Assembly: GCF_004362865.1 (NCBI RefSeq)
Contig: NZ_SNYI01000002.1
Span: 558,001-622,000 of the forward strand
DNA length: 64,000 nucleotides
Direction of reading: 5' to 3'
DNA from: Zeaxanthinibacter enoshimensis
GTDB lineage: Bacteria; Bacteroidota; Bacteroidia; Flavobacteriales; Flavobacteriaceae
This document shows, in pieces, positions 1-8,081 of this stretch. The translations under genes were made by a program, and so were the position numbers. The number at the start of each line of letters is the position of its first letter. The first letter of the stretch is position 1. The notes under the pieces were generated by a model. The model was not told the origin of the DNA. It did not search any database and worked only from the letters and a program-made list of their open reading frames with translations.

Positions 1-827
1 AGGACAGGGATTCTGGAATGAAATGCTGTTTTCTTTACCACAGCTTCCCGAATTATCTTTTCAAAGAATGTGTGCTTATGCCTTGGTAATACCAGGATTT
101 CAGCGCCGGCTTCATCACAATAACCCGAGATATCCTGCCAAAGTTCGGCGGTTGGCTTGCGTTCCTTAAAACTATACCTGAATGCAGATAGGTTTTCGGT
201 AAGGAGTTTTTTATGGTCCTCCTGTTTTTCATTGTACAGGCCTTCATCTGTTATATATAAAATATGAAGATCGATAGACCAGTTCGCTGCCAGGTGGATT
301 AAAGGACTCAGGTCCGCGTTTGTCAAAGGTTCCTGGTAGTCCGTCGGCAAAACCGCTGTTTGAAGTCTTTGGAAATTATACCCGGACGGGATAATCAGGA
401 TCGGGTAATTCTTCAGCTGTCTCAGAACTTTCACCGTATTACTGCCCAGGAATATTTCCTTCGCCCCGGTTGCACCCTGGGTCCCCATTATAACTGTTTC
501 TATGCCCAGCCTGGATACCACCCCGGGTATCACCTCCAGCAGGGTCCCTTTTTCAGAGAGCGTCTCGAACTGGTGTTTATCGTTCTTGTGATTTTCCTGC
601 AAATACGAACTGACTTTCCCCAGTTCCTGATCAGAAAGTTGGGCAAGGGAATCATACAATACTCCCAGACGAGCCTGTGTTTTCCTGCCGAGCTTATTCA
701 TTGCGTCCGGTTCGTAGGCATGCATTATATAAATTTTACAATTCGTTTCTGCATATATTTTAACAGTGTTAAAAATCGCGTTCCAGGCGTTATCAGAGAA
801 ATCGGTGGGAATCAGTAGCTTTTTCAT
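1..827 (-). CDS. Universal stress protein, tandem Usp domains (3' end cut by window edge)
   Basis: About 275 codons read from the ATG at 827 to the window edge without a stop; the last visible residues, SRIPVL, match the closing strand of Usp folds, so only a few residues are missing. The N-terminal half opens with KKLLIPTDFSDNAW and carries the nucleotide-binding loop GTQGATG...LGSN at about residues 115-130. A second Usp half starts near residue 158 (AVLPTDY) and lacks an obvious copy of the loop. Usp proteins are cytoplasmic ATP/AMP binders made under starvation, hypoxia or respiratory block. The gene is a paralog of the one at 9460. It lies 54 bp behind an FNR-like box (881-894), divergent from an SDR gene. 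The family assignment is secure; the cellular role is inferred. Confidence 0.9.
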   Translation of the reverse strand, partial: MKKLLIPTDFSDNAWNAIFNTVKIYAETNCKIYIMHAYEPDAMNKLGRKTQARLGVLYDSLAQLSDQELGKVSSYLQENHKNDKHQFETLSEKGTLLEVIPGVVSRLGIETVIMGTQGATGAKEIFLGSNTVKVLRQLKNYPILIIPSGYNFQRLQTAVLPTDYQEPLTNADLSPLIHLAANWSIDLHILYITDEGLYNEKQEDHKKLLTENLSAFRYSFKERKPTAELWQDISGYCDEAGAEILVLPRHKHTFFEKIIREAVVKKTAFHSRIPV

Positions 828-850
828 TATTGGTCTTAATGATGTAGACC

Positions 851-894
851 CTAAAATAACAGAGCAAGTTTACGATAGCTATGACTGCAGTCAT
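851..894 (-). promoter_or_regulatory. FNR/CRP-type box plus -7 element for the Usp gene
   Basis: The perfect palindrome ATGAC-TGCA-GTCAT occupies 881-894. Reading leftwards, exactly 22 bp separate it from TATTTTAG (858-851), a one-mismatch form of the Bacteroidota -7 element TAnnTTTG. That puts the box centre about 41-42 bp before the likely start point, the class II activator position. The start codon at 827 follows about 18 nt later. The same box-N22-(-7) layout recurs at six other promoters in this window. Confidence 0.7.
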
Positions 895-949
895 CCTTTT
901 TAGAAAGAGAGGAAATGGTGTGCATTATCCTTGATGCCAGCATATACGT

Positions 950-993
950 CTGATCCTTATCATTTTATAAGGAAATAGCCCGGTCTATTTTAC
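950..993 (+). promoter_or_regulatory. FNR/CRP-type box plus degenerate -7 element for the SDR gene
   Basis: CTGAT-CCTT-ATCAT lies at 950-963 and is followed after exactly 22 bp by TATTTTAC (986-993), a degenerate TAnnTTTG. A predicted transcription start near 999 leaves a leader of about 35 nt to the ATG at 1034, which favours that start over the upstream TTG at 1013. It forms a divergent pair with the box at 881-894. Confidence 0.6.
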
Positions 994-1033
994 CAGGTAT
1001 AACAGACAGGTATTGTCAGTAAAATTCAAGGTT

Positions 1034-1795
1034 ATGAACAGGTTATCGGACAAAGTGGCTATTATTACCGGCGGTGCCGGTGGCATAGGGCTGGCAACGG
1101 CCAAATTATTTCTGGAACAAGGCGCCAGGGTAATGCTGGTTGATCTGGATCAGGAGACTCTTGAAAATATACATTCTGAAATGAATCACGAACATCTGGC
1201 TATCTTTGCTGCAGATGTCTCAGACGCAGAAGATACCCGCCGGTTCATTGATAAGACCCTGGATGTTTTTGGGGGTATTGATATCTTCTTCGCCAATGCA
1301 GGAATAGAAGGCACTTCCAGTCCTATTGCTGAATATCCCGACGATATCTATGACAGGGTCCTGGCGGTCAACCTGAAAGGGGTTTGGCTGGGGTGCAAAC
1401 ACGTCATCCCCAGGATGTATAAAGGGGGAAGTGTTATTATGACCTCTTCCGTAGCTGGACTGAAAGGATTTCCCGGCCTTGGTGCTTACGTCGCAAGTAA
1501 ACATGCCGTGGTTGGTCTTATGAGAGTTGCAGCGCTGGAATTTGCATCCCAGCAGATTCGGGTGAACTCCATTCACCCTGGCCCGGTAAATAACCAAATG
1601 ATGCGAAGGATAGAAGAAGAAATCAACCCAGAAGACCCGGCAGGGGTGATCGAGGGATTTGAAGCATCCATACCTTTCAGGAGGTATGCCGATTCTTCAG
1701 AAATTGCCGAGATGGCATTATTCCTTGCATCAGATGAAAGTAAGTATATCACAGGTTGCACCCACATTGTAGACGGTGGGATGATGGCCCAGTAA
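1034..1795 (+). CDS. Short-chain dehydrogenase/reductase (SDR family)
   Basis: A 253-residue classical SDR. The NAD(P)-binding motif TGGAGGIG sits at about residues 12-19, FANAG replaces the usual NNAG near 90, a catalytic serine lies in TSSVAG, and the YxxxK pair is in GAYVASKHA near 155. Length and motif order are normal for NAD(P)-dependent oxidoreductases of the FabG-like group; the substrate cannot be read from the sequence. An in-frame TTG at 1013 would add seven residues, but the ATG at 1034 fits both the family N-terminus and the predicted promoter. The gene is divergent from the Usp gene and convergent with the membrane-protein gene that ends at 1803. Its FNR-like box suggests co-expression with the surrounding stress island. 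Confidence 0.88.
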   Translation: MNRLSDKVAIITGGAGGIGLATAKLFLEQGARVMLVDLDQETLENIHSEMNHEHLAIFAADVSDAEDTRRFIDKTLDVFGGIDIFFANAGIEGTSSPIAEYPDDIYDRVLAVNLKGVWLGCKHVIPRMYKGGSVIMTSSVAGLKGFPGLGAYVASKHAVVGLMRVAALEFASQQIRVNSIHPGPVNNQMMRRIEEEINPEDPAGVIEGFEASIPFRRYADSSEIAEMALFLASDESKYITGCTHIVDGGMMAQ

Positions 1796-1802
1796 CACAC
1801 TT

Positions 1803-2507
1803 TTAAACCTGGTGCTGTTCTTTATTTTCTTCTCTGTGGCTAGCCCTGACCTTTCGGTAAAGTTCTCTGTTTAATAGCATCATCCACCCAAGGATAAAAA
1901 CAAATGTAATTTTCTGTATGACCGGCAGTTGCGATCGCCAGTATCCGGTTTCGTAGATATAATAATTCAAGCCAAAAATAACCAATCCCGCTATTCCCAG
2001 GATGCATAGGACAGAATAACCCGACCTCCATAACGCAATATAAGATGAAACCAGGGCTACAGTACCCAGCAACCCTGCTATACGTAAGATCAGATCATGA
2101 GTTCCCGATGTGAGAAACAGGGTTACTCCCAAGGCAGAAATCCCGCTTATGACCATCACTTTATGATTAAGTTTATTCCCTTTAAGAATTCCGGGCAGCA
2201 TACTCCATAACAGCATGAGTGACCCACACAGCATACCCAGTGAAATCTTCGCAAAGTTACGCCCGGTATTCAGTTCGCCGTTAACGGCGTATTCATCCAG
2301 CAGGTCGCACAAGTAGTTATGACGAATGCTGAAATGGATTGTTTCTGGTTTTGCCCATGACCCGCCGGGGTAATTTATGGCGGCCAGGGTATAGAAAAGA
2401 CCAAACAGGATAATCCCCAGGAAGGGCAGCAGCATAATTCGGGAATGTTTGGCTAATAGGGAGGTTTTCAAAAGTTGTATCGTATGGACTCCCTTAAAAA
2501 TACTCAT
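1803..2507 (-). CDS. Integral membrane protein, DUF998-like
   Basis: A 234-residue protein with about six hydrophobic segments (near residues 25-45, 90-110, 118-135, 140-160, 165-185 and 195-212). An early periplasmic stretch contains NYPGGSWAKPE and SIRHNYLCDLL, resembling the YPGGS...NY-SD-L pattern of DUF998-type membrane proteins, and the tail is basic and hydrophilic. No catalytic motif is visible and the function is unknown. It is convergent with the SDR gene (7 bp apart) and stands in front of ackA on the same strand with a 125-bp gap. I see no FNR-like box upstream, so it may not share the island's regulation. The family assignment is tentative. Confidence 0.7.
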   Translation of the reverse strand: MSIFKGVHTIQLLKTSLLAKHSRIMLLPFLGIILFGLFYTLAAINYPGGSWAKPETIHFSIRHNYLCDLLDEYAVNGELNTGRNFAKISLGMLCGSLMLLWSMLPGILKGNKLNHKVMVISGISALGVTLFLTSGTHDLILRIAGLLGTVALVSSYIALWRSGYSVLCILGIAGLVIFGLNYYIYETGYWRSQLPVIQKITFVFILGWMMLLNRELYRKVRASHREENKEQHQV

Positions 2508-2632
2508 AAAAATGTTCTTCTGTCCCGGGGTATTCAGGAGGGGAGGAACCCGAAGCCCATTATAGTGTCACCAGACTGTTATACATGCTTAATATGCCAA
2601 CAGGATTAGGTAGTGTGAAAAGGAGGAAGATA

Positions 2633-3820
2633 CTATTCCTTGCAAAGTTTATAGGTCTGGGTAGCGATCTCCAGTTCTTCCTCAGTGGGAATGACCAAAA
2701 CCTTCACTTGGGAACGAGGGCTATTGATCTCCCGGATGTCACTCGATTTTTGCCTATTCCTGGCCTGGTCCAGTTCGATTCCCAGGAACTGCATATCCCG
2801 GCAGACCAGTTCACGTAGGACAGCTGAATTTTCACCAATACCTGCTGTAAAAACGATGGCATCGAGTCCATTCATAATGGCTGCATAGGAACCTATATAT
2901 TTCTTGATGCGATGGGCATTCATCTCCAGTGCCAGGATACATTCCTGCTTCCCGTCAGCGGCCTTACTCTGGATATCCCTCAGGTCTGTATATCCAGTAA
3001 GGCCTTTCATACCGCTTTCCTTCAGAAGTTGGTGACGAACAGTCTCGAGCTCATAGCCCAGGTTAAAGACAAGATGGAATATGATAAAGGGGTCTATATC
3101 GCCACTCCTGGTCCCCATGATTAGACCGTTAGAGGGAGTAAAACCCATACTGTGTTCCACACTTTTTCCATCCTTCACTGCGGTCATACTGCAGCCGTTC
3201 CCCAGGTGGATGGTCACGATACGGCTCCGGTTCTTCCGGAGGTACTCATTGGCTTTTGCAGCTACATATTTATGACTGGTACCATGGAAGCCGTAAACCT
3301 CTATACCGTATTCCGAAGACCATTGTCTCGGAAGGGCATATTTTTTAGACCTGGGGGGTATGGTCTGGTGAAAAGCAGTGTCAAAGACGGCGACCTGTTT
3401 AGCCGACGGGAACAATTTCTCAGCCAGGTTGATCCCTTCCAGGTTGTGGGGGTTATGTAATGGAGCCAGGTTAGACAGTTCTCTTACTTTACTCTTTACT
3501 GCTTCAGTGATCAAGGTAGTATCCGTAAAAGTATTTCCACCGTGAACCACCCGGTGCCCTACGGCATCGATCTCCCCAACATCCTGGATCACTGCGGTCT
3601 CGCCCTCGGCTAAATACCGGGCGATGAGTTCCAGGCCTTCATTATGGGAACTGATTTTCCTGGATTCTGTGATATCTGCCTTCTTACTGCTATACCTGAA
3701 CACAGCATCAGCGCTGCCGATACGCTCGATCAGCCCTTCACAGATCACAGTTTCTGTAGGCATCTGCATGAGTTTATATTTGATGGAGGAGCTGCCGGAG
3801 TTGAGAATCAGTATTTTCAT
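2633..3820 (-). CDS. ackA: Acetate kinase
   Basis: 395 residues, the usual length. It converts acetyl phosphate and ADP to acetate and ATP in the cytosol. Diagnostic ASKHA-fold motifs are in order: the N-terminal phosphate loop LILNSGSSSIKY, VFDTAFHQTIPP, GFHGTSHKYVA, HLGNGCSM, TRSGDIDPF and FTAGIGENS. It follows pta on the same strand with a 38-bp gap, so the two form the classical Pta-AckA overflow pathway that makes ATP by substrate-level phosphorylation when respiration is limited. That agrees with the Usp and other stress genes on both sides. The assignment is secure. Confidence 0.97.
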   Translation of the reverse strand: MKILILNSGSSSIKYKLMQMPTETVICEGLIERIGSADAVFRYSSKKADITESRKISSHNEGLELIARYLAEGETAVIQDVGEIDAVGHRVVHGGNTFTDTTLITEAVKSKVRELSNLAPLHNPHNLEGINLAEKLFPSAKQVAVFDTAFHQTIPPRSKKYALPRQWSSEYGIEVYGFHGTSHKYVAAKANEYLRKNRSRIVTIHLGNGCSMTAVKDGKSVEHSMGFTPSNGLIMGTRSGDIDPFIIFHLVFNLGYELETVRHQLLKESGMKGLTGYTDLRDIQSKAADGKQECILALEMNAHRIKKYIGSYAAIMNGLDAIVFTAGIGENSAVLRELVCRDMQFLGIELDQARNRQKSSDIREINSPRSQVKVLVIPTEEELEIATQTYKLCKE

Positions 3821-3858
3821 GTATAATTTTTGCTTTGTTTTTTCCCAGGCTTACAGGA

Positions 3859-5943
3859 TTAATCCTGCAGGGCAGTAATTATTACCGTATTAAATATATC
3901 TTCCACAGTACAGCCCCTGCTGAGGTCATTTACCGGTTTATTTAATCCCTGGAGTATCGGTCCGATGGCCAGTGCACCCGTTTCCCTCTGTACAGCTTTG
4001 TACGTGTTATTACCGGTATTAAGATCCGGAAAGATAAAAACACTCGCTTGCCCGGCTACCTCGGAATCCGGTAATTTGCTTCTTCCAACCTTGGTATCTA
4101 CGGCGGCGTCGTATTGTATAGGGCCTTCAACCTTTAGATCGGGCCTCTTTTGCCTGACTATTTTTGTAGCAGCTCTTACCCGGTCTACGTCTTCTCCTGC
4201 GCCTGATGTTCCCGACGAATAGGACAACATTGCAATTTTGGGTTCAATCCCGAACGCTTCACTGGTGGCAGCAGAAGAAATCGCGATCTCTGCCAGTTCT
4301 TCCGCATCCGGGTTAGGATTGATCGCACAATCGCCGAACACCGTGACCCTGTTGGGAAGGCACATAAAAAATACAGAAGATACTACAGACACGCCGGGTT
4401 TTGTTTTTATGAACTGTAATGCAGGCCTGATGGTATGTTGCGTGGTGTGTGCAGCCCCCGACACCATTCCATCCGCATGTCCTTTATAGACCATCATGGT
4501 ACCAAAATAGGAAACGTCTTCCATCAGGTCCCTGGCCATTGCCAGGTTGACGTTCTTGTGTTTCCGTAACTCGTATAAAGTGCTGGCATATTCATCCAGG
4601 AAAGGGGAAGTACTTGGATTAATTACTTTGATCTTGTCCAGGTCCAGTCCAAGGTCTAATTCTGTGATCCTGGACCGGATGGCATCTTCGTCGCCCAACA
4701 AGGTTAGCCGGACAGCCTCCGCATCGATAAGTTTTTTTGCGGCTTTCAGGATCCTCTCATCGGTCCCTTCAGGAAGGACAATGTGCTTTCTCACCCGTTT
4801 GGCCTGTTTTAAAAGGTTGTACTGGAACATCCTTGGGGTAATGCCTTCGGGCTCAAAGGTGATCAGCCGCTTAGCCAGTTCGCTGGTTGGCACATACTTA
4901 TCAAATTCCTCTATAGAAATAGTGATCTTCTCAGTATTCTCTGCATAAAGCTTTGGGCGGATGGCACCTATGCGGTTGGTGACCGAATATGTGCCCCCCT
5001 GGACTGAAAGAATGGGAACTACATCAGAAAGTCCTTCAATTAATTTGATGATCGATTCTTCCGGAATCAGACCCCCGGTAAGAACAATGCCCGAAATTGC
5101 GGGGTAATTTGCAGAAATGTTCGCCTGCAGGGCACCGAGGATGATATCCGCCCTGTCCCCGGGCGTGATAACCAGTCCATCTTTTTTCAGGTGGGTAAGG
5201 TAATTACGCAACTGCATGGCGCCTACACTGAAATCACCCACTTGCGCATTGAGGAACGAATGGCCAAAGAGCACTTCTGCTTCCAGTACTTCCGCGATCT
5301 CCTTTACAGAAGGACTCCCCAATACAGGGTTGACAGGGATGATACCGGTCAGAACCCCGGGTGGAAGTTTTCTCTTTAAAGCAGCAGCAGTTTCTGCCTT
5401 TGCTTCTTCGGGGACTTTATTGGCAACCATTAGTAAAACCTCTACGTCCCTGTCCTGGAAAGAGTCGTAGGCCATTACAAGTGTTCCCACCATTTCTTTA
5501 ACGGTCTTCCCAAATCCACTGCCGATCACGATTGCCGGTATCCCTAGGTTTTTTGCAATTACCGCGTTGGTATCCCATTCCAGGATAGATCCTTCCCCTG
5601 AAAAATCCGTTCCTTCTACCAGCAGGAAATCGAATCGTTCTTCTATAGCTTTGAACTGGTGTATGATCCTGCTGACTATTTCGTCATCCCGGTCCTGATT
5701 CTTTAATTCCACTACTTCGCTCCGGGTAAAACAATAGGCTTCTTCAGGTTTCATATCCACTTCAAAGTGGGTAAGGATAGCGTGGATATGGTGATCGATA
5801 AATCCCGGTTCCACGGTCTCGATAATAGGCCGGAAATAACCAACCCTGGCAGTCCGGCCCAGCAGCAGTCGCATCATTCCTAAAGAAACTATAGATTTCC
5901 CGCTGTTGGGCTCGGTGGTAGCAATATATATAGCTTTGCTCAT
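3859..5943 (-). CDS. pta: Phosphate acetyltransferase
   Basis: 694 residues, matching long bacterial Pta (about 700). The N-terminal domain is the dethiobiotin-synthetase-like (CobB/BioD) P-loop region (IYIATTEPNSGKS at residues 5-17). A central DRTGG region follows, and the catalytic PTA_PTB domain starts near residue 370 (RKHIVLPEGTDERILKAA) with YSSGTSGAGEDVDRV near 590. It interconverts acetyl-CoA and acetyl phosphate. It is the first gene of the pta-ackA operon. A TATTTTTG element at 6017-6010 could be its -7 box, but no FNR-like dyad lies 22 bp upstream of that, so the pair may be controlled differently from its neighbours. Confidence 0.97.
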   Translation of the reverse strand: MSKAIYIATTEPNSGKSIVSLGMMRLLLGRTARVGYFRPIIETVEPGFIDHHIHAILTHFEVDMKPEEAYCFTRSEVVELKNQDRDDEIVSRIIHQFKAIEERFDFLLVEGTDFSGEGSILEWDTNAVIAKNLGIPAIVIGSGFGKTVKEMVGTLVMAYDSFQDRDVEVLLMVANKVPEEAKAETAAALKRKLPPGVLTGIIPVNPVLGSPSVKEIAEVLEAEVLFGHSFLNAQVGDFSVGAMQLRNYLTHLKKDGLVITPGDRADIILGALQANISANYPAISGIVLTGGLIPEESIIKLIEGLSDVVPILSVQGGTYSVTNRIGAIRPKLYAENTEKITISIEEFDKYVPTSELAKRLITFEPEGITPRMFQYNLLKQAKRVRKHIVLPEGTDERILKAAKKLIDAEAVRLTLLGDEDAIRSRITELDLGLDLDKIKVINPSTSPFLDEYASTLYELRKHKNVNLAMARDLMEDVSYFGTMMVYKGHADGMVSGAAHTTQHTIRPALQFIKTKPGVSVVSSVFFMCLPNRVTVFGDCAINPNPDAEELAEIAISSAATSEAFGIEPKIAMLSYSSGTSGAGEDVDRVRAATKIVRQKRPDLKVEGPIQYDAAVDTKVGRSKLPDSEVAGQASVFIFPDLNTGNNTYKAVQRETGALAIGPILQGLNKPVNDLSRGCTVEDIFNTVIITALQD

Positions 5944-6009
5944 CCTGGATATAATATGGGTTTATGCTCGTCAGTTCACCCTTATAGGACAATTTACTGT
6001 GAGCGAGTA

Positions 6010-6017
6010 CAAAAATA
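6010..6017 (-). promoter_or_regulatory. Possible -7 element for pta-ackA
   Basis: TATTTTTG on the minus strand matches the Bacteroidota -7 consensus TAnnTTTG, 67-74 bp before the pta start codon. No convincing -33 element is visible. Farther upstream lie two GATCAA half-sites in direct orientation (about 6088-6104), of unknown meaning. Confidence 0.35.
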
Positions 6018-6127
6018 AGCCATCGGCCAATGAGTGCGAAGGCTTAGCGATCCGGAACCCCGTATTTTAAAGGTTTTTAACAACTTAGATCAACCTGGAT
6101 CAATAAACGACAATATAAACCGGACGT

Positions 6128-6161
6128 AAAAAAGCAGGGACTAGAAAGTCCCTGCCTTTTT
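6128..6161 (-). terminator. Intrinsic terminator-like hairpin, probably bidirectional
   Basis: The nine-bp stem GCAGGGACT / AGTCCCTGC (6134-6142 and 6147-6155) with an AGAA loop is flanked by an A-run on the left and a T-run on the right. It would serve the minus-strand PPOX gene, but lies about 340 bp beyond that gene's stop codon at 6496. The right arm with its T-run (AGTCCCTGCCTTTT) is repeated as AGTCCCTGCATTTT at 6498-6511, overlapping the end of the PPOX gene. Confidence 0.7.
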
Positions 6162-6495
6162 AAGGTGATGTTATGGGTCATAGATGGATTGTTGTCAAAC
6201 CTTTGCCTTTGTGGCATTAATCTTTTCTGATGTACCCAATCATCAACCGACTTATTGTTCTCCAGGGATCATCTTAGGAATTCCCCCGAACCCGGACGAT
6301 GTGAAGAACGACTCACTACTTATGAGGGGACTAAAATAGTTCACCCGCCCTGGGTCTTAAATGATAATTATCAGGTGGGCTATGAAGGGACTTATCTAGG
6401 ACTTTCAGAATGTTATTCTTATGAGGGTCGGGAAGCAGAAGGATTTTATAAAAGAAAGCTTTCTTCAAAAGAAAAGCCGGTACTTAGCATTGACA
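6162..6495. other. Gene-poor block flanked by a duplicated 14-mer
   Basis: No gene is supported here. One plus-strand open frame (6255-6533) gives 92 residues with no recognisable domain and runs into the end of the PPOX gene. The block lies between two copies of AGTCCCTGCnTTTT (6147-6160 and 6498-6511), so it may be an insertion that separated the PPOX gene from its terminator. No clear terminal inverted repeats are seen. Confidence 0.4.
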
Positions 6496-7014
6496 TCAGT
6501 CCCTGCATTTTCCTTTTATTTCTGAAATATTGATTCGGTAAACGATCGGGATGCTGTCCGGACTGACTTTACTGGAGAACTCTTCCAGGTATTTAGCGTT
6601 ACGCCCTTCCTTTTTTACCAGTAATTGTTTAACTCCTTCAGCAAACGTGTGCAATTGTTGTTTGGCATTAATTCCGGATAATTCCTCATATTCGCCATGC
6701 AACAGGATCGATTTCCAGCTGTCTAAAGATGCTATCTCATCCACCTGGAAGGCAACCTCTTTGTTATCGCGCATGGCCGATATTTTAGAGCCTGGACCTG
6801 AATAAGAGATAATGGCGTGATGTTCAGGGTCGTAGAAAAACGTGATAGGCACAATTTCTGCACTCCCGCTGGCGCTGTAGGCAATACGCCCCACATAGTT
6901 ACTTCGCAATATTTCCAGGCATTCTTTTTTACTGAGGTCTTTCATAGGTCCACTAATTATGTTTCGATTTTTAGACTTGGACATGCAGGCAGTTTCAACT
7001 TCCTGGGCCAACAT
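6496..7014 (-). CDS. Pyridoxamine 5'-phosphate oxidase-like flavin-binding protein
   Basis: 172 residues. The segment LSKKECLEILRSNYVGRIAY, then PITFFYD and ISYSGPGSKISAMRDN, follows the split-barrel pattern of small FMN- or F420-binding PPOX proteins (EcL...GRla, P..f, GpGsKi..mr.n, V.fqVD). Members bind flavin or nitroimidazoles and are often stress-induced; the substrate here is unknown. Starts at 7014 and 6984 (MSKSKNRN) are both possible; the first lies about 12 nt after the predicted transcription start. An FNR-like box is at 7062-7075. The gene's last codons contain the 14-mer that recurs in the terminator at 6128, so the natural C-terminus may have been altered. Confidence 0.85.
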   Translation of the reverse strand: MLAQEVETACMSKSKNRNIISGPMKDLSKKECLEILRSNYVGRIAYSASGSAEIVPITFFYDPEHHAIISYSGPGSKISAMRDNKEVAFQVDEIASLDSWKSILLHGEYEELSGINAKQQLHTFAEGVKQLLVKKEGRNAKYLEEFSSKVSPDSIPIVYRINISEIKGKCRD

Positions 7015-7031
7015 ACTTTATTGTTCGGCAC

Positions 7032-7075
7032 TAAAAGTACAGGGGCAAGGAGTAGCATCACATGACATAAGTCAG
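7032..7075 (-). promoter_or_regulatory. FNR/CRP-type box plus -7 element for the PPOX gene
   Basis: ATGAC-ATAA-GTCAG lies at 7062-7075. Reading leftwards, exactly 22 bp separate it from TACTTTTA (7039-7032), a near-consensus -7 element. The geometry is the same as at 851-894, 10332-10375 and 11707-11750. Confidence 0.7.
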
Positions 7076-7193
7076 TCTGTTTATACTGTTTGATATTTTC
7101 TTATCCCTTCCCTAGCCAGAAGATTCTGCCATCTGGCTGGGGAATACAGGTCATCCGAGGGACAACTAATAATATTTATGTTTACTTAAATAC

Positions 7194-7237
7194 CTGATAA
7201 TCATCATTCCTGGGCTGTCCATAAGATATTATATTCC
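7194..7237 (+). promoter_or_regulatory. FNR/CRP-type box plus degenerate -7 element for the DUF2267 gene
   Basis: CTGAT-AATC-ATCAT lies at 7194-7207 and is followed after exactly 22 bp by TATATTCC (7230-7237), which keeps the TAnnTT core. The start codon at 7264 is about 20 nt past the predicted start point. It pairs divergently with the PPOX promoter. Confidence 0.6.
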
Positions 7238-7263
7238 TTTTTGAACCATAATACCTCGATATC

Positions 7264-7716
7264 ATGTCCATTAATTTTAATCAATATGCCGCAGAGGGGA
7301 ATACATTTTTAAACGAATATGCCAAGGAAATGGCGATGGAAAATGACAAAGACAAAGCCGGGAGGATACTGGTGGCTATTCTGCATGCGCTCCGGGAAAT
7401 TATTTCCATCGAGGAATCCATCCAGTTAGTAGCACAATTACCAATGTTTTTAAAGGCTTTATATGTAAACCGTTGGTCCACCCGGGGGAGGAACCGGAAA
7501 ATAAAAAATATGGAACACTTCATGGACCTGGTCCGGGAATTTGATGGTTCTGCGGCGGTAAATGACTTTGGGTATGAAAACGACCTATTAGAAAGGTATA
7601 TAGATGTAACTGTTATATATATGGGTAATTATATTTCGCAGGGCGAGATGGAAGACATCCGGGATGGCCTGCCAAAAGACCTGAAGAACCTCATCCATAC
7701 CAAGCTGATGTTTTGA
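7264..7716 (+). CDS. DUF2267 domain protein
   Basis: 150 residues, soluble and helical. The segment LVAILHALREIISIEESIQL followed by AQLPMFLKALYVNRW is the signature of DUF2267; a second half ends with YISQGEMEDIRDGLPKDLKNL, matching the family's repeated closing helix. No enzymatic role is established for the family; its genes often sit with stress proteins, as here. It is transcribed alone: an FNR-like promoter lies 57 bp upstream and a strong terminator begins 31 bp after the stop codon. The family call is good, the function unknown. Confidence 0.88.
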   Translation: MSINFNQYAAEGNTFLNEYAKEMAMENDKDKAGRILVAILHALREIISIEESIQLVAQLPMFLKALYVNRWSTRGRNRKIKNMEHFMDLVREFDGSAAVNDFGYENDLLERYIDVTVIYMGNYISQGEMEDIRDGLPKDLKNLIHTKLMF

Positions 7717-7747
7717 TCAGTTACAGTTTTTCTTAAATGGATGATTT

Positions 7748-7777
7748 ATGACACTGTTCTGACAGTGTCATTTTTTT
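7748..7777 (+). terminator. Intrinsic terminator of the DUF2267 gene
   Basis: The perfect 10-bp stem ATGACACTGT / ACAGTGTCAT (7748-7757 and 7762-7771) has a TCTG loop and is followed by seven T. Confidence 0.9.
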
Positions 7778-8081
7778 ATACCCAGGTGAAGAGTTGCTCC
7801 CGGTATTGTAACAGGAATGAATGTAAAATAAGAAAACCGGGACACGTGAATGTCCCGGTTTCCCGAAAAAGTCAGTCTGCCCAATGACCACTTATACTGG
7901 CCCTTACTAAGACCTGTTGCCAGGTCTGTTCGTGATTCAAAAGGTATAAAAGGCGTTCTTAACTTCCTCTATCGGTATCGGATTCCCGGATTGCTCCGGG
8001 TCTCGTCTTTATTTCAATGAACCTATATGATCAATACCCAGCTAAGATAAGTTTTCATTTCTTGCATTACTATGACGAAGA
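7778..8081. other. Intergenic stretch with a hairpin, no gene
   Basis: An 11-bp perfect inverted repeat, AAACCGGGACA / TGTCCCGGTTT (7834-7844 and 7851-7861), could terminate the minus-strand phosphoribosyltransferase operon that ends at 8082, though its U-run would be only four bases. Two smaller stems (AGACCTG/CAGGTCT near 7909-7926 and CCCGGA/TCCGGG near 7985-8001) follow. I see no coding sequence. Confidence 0.5.

Noticed and set aside
360-818. 152-codon plus-strand frame
   Set aside because: It lies antisense to the clearly coding universal stress protein gene.
5961-5974. FNR-like half-site TTTAT-GCTC-GTCAG before pta
   Set aside because: Only one half fits, and it lies 18-31 bp from the start codon, after the likely -7 element, so the geometry is wrong.
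6255-6533. 92-codon open frame on the plus strand
   Set aside because: No recognisable domain, no promoter, and it runs into the end of the opposing PPOX gene; more likely non-coding.
7834-7861. Perfect 11-bp hairpin as a firm terminator of the PRTase operon
   Set aside because: It is 220 bp from the stop codon and has only a four-base U-run on that strand; kept as a note, not as a terminator call.
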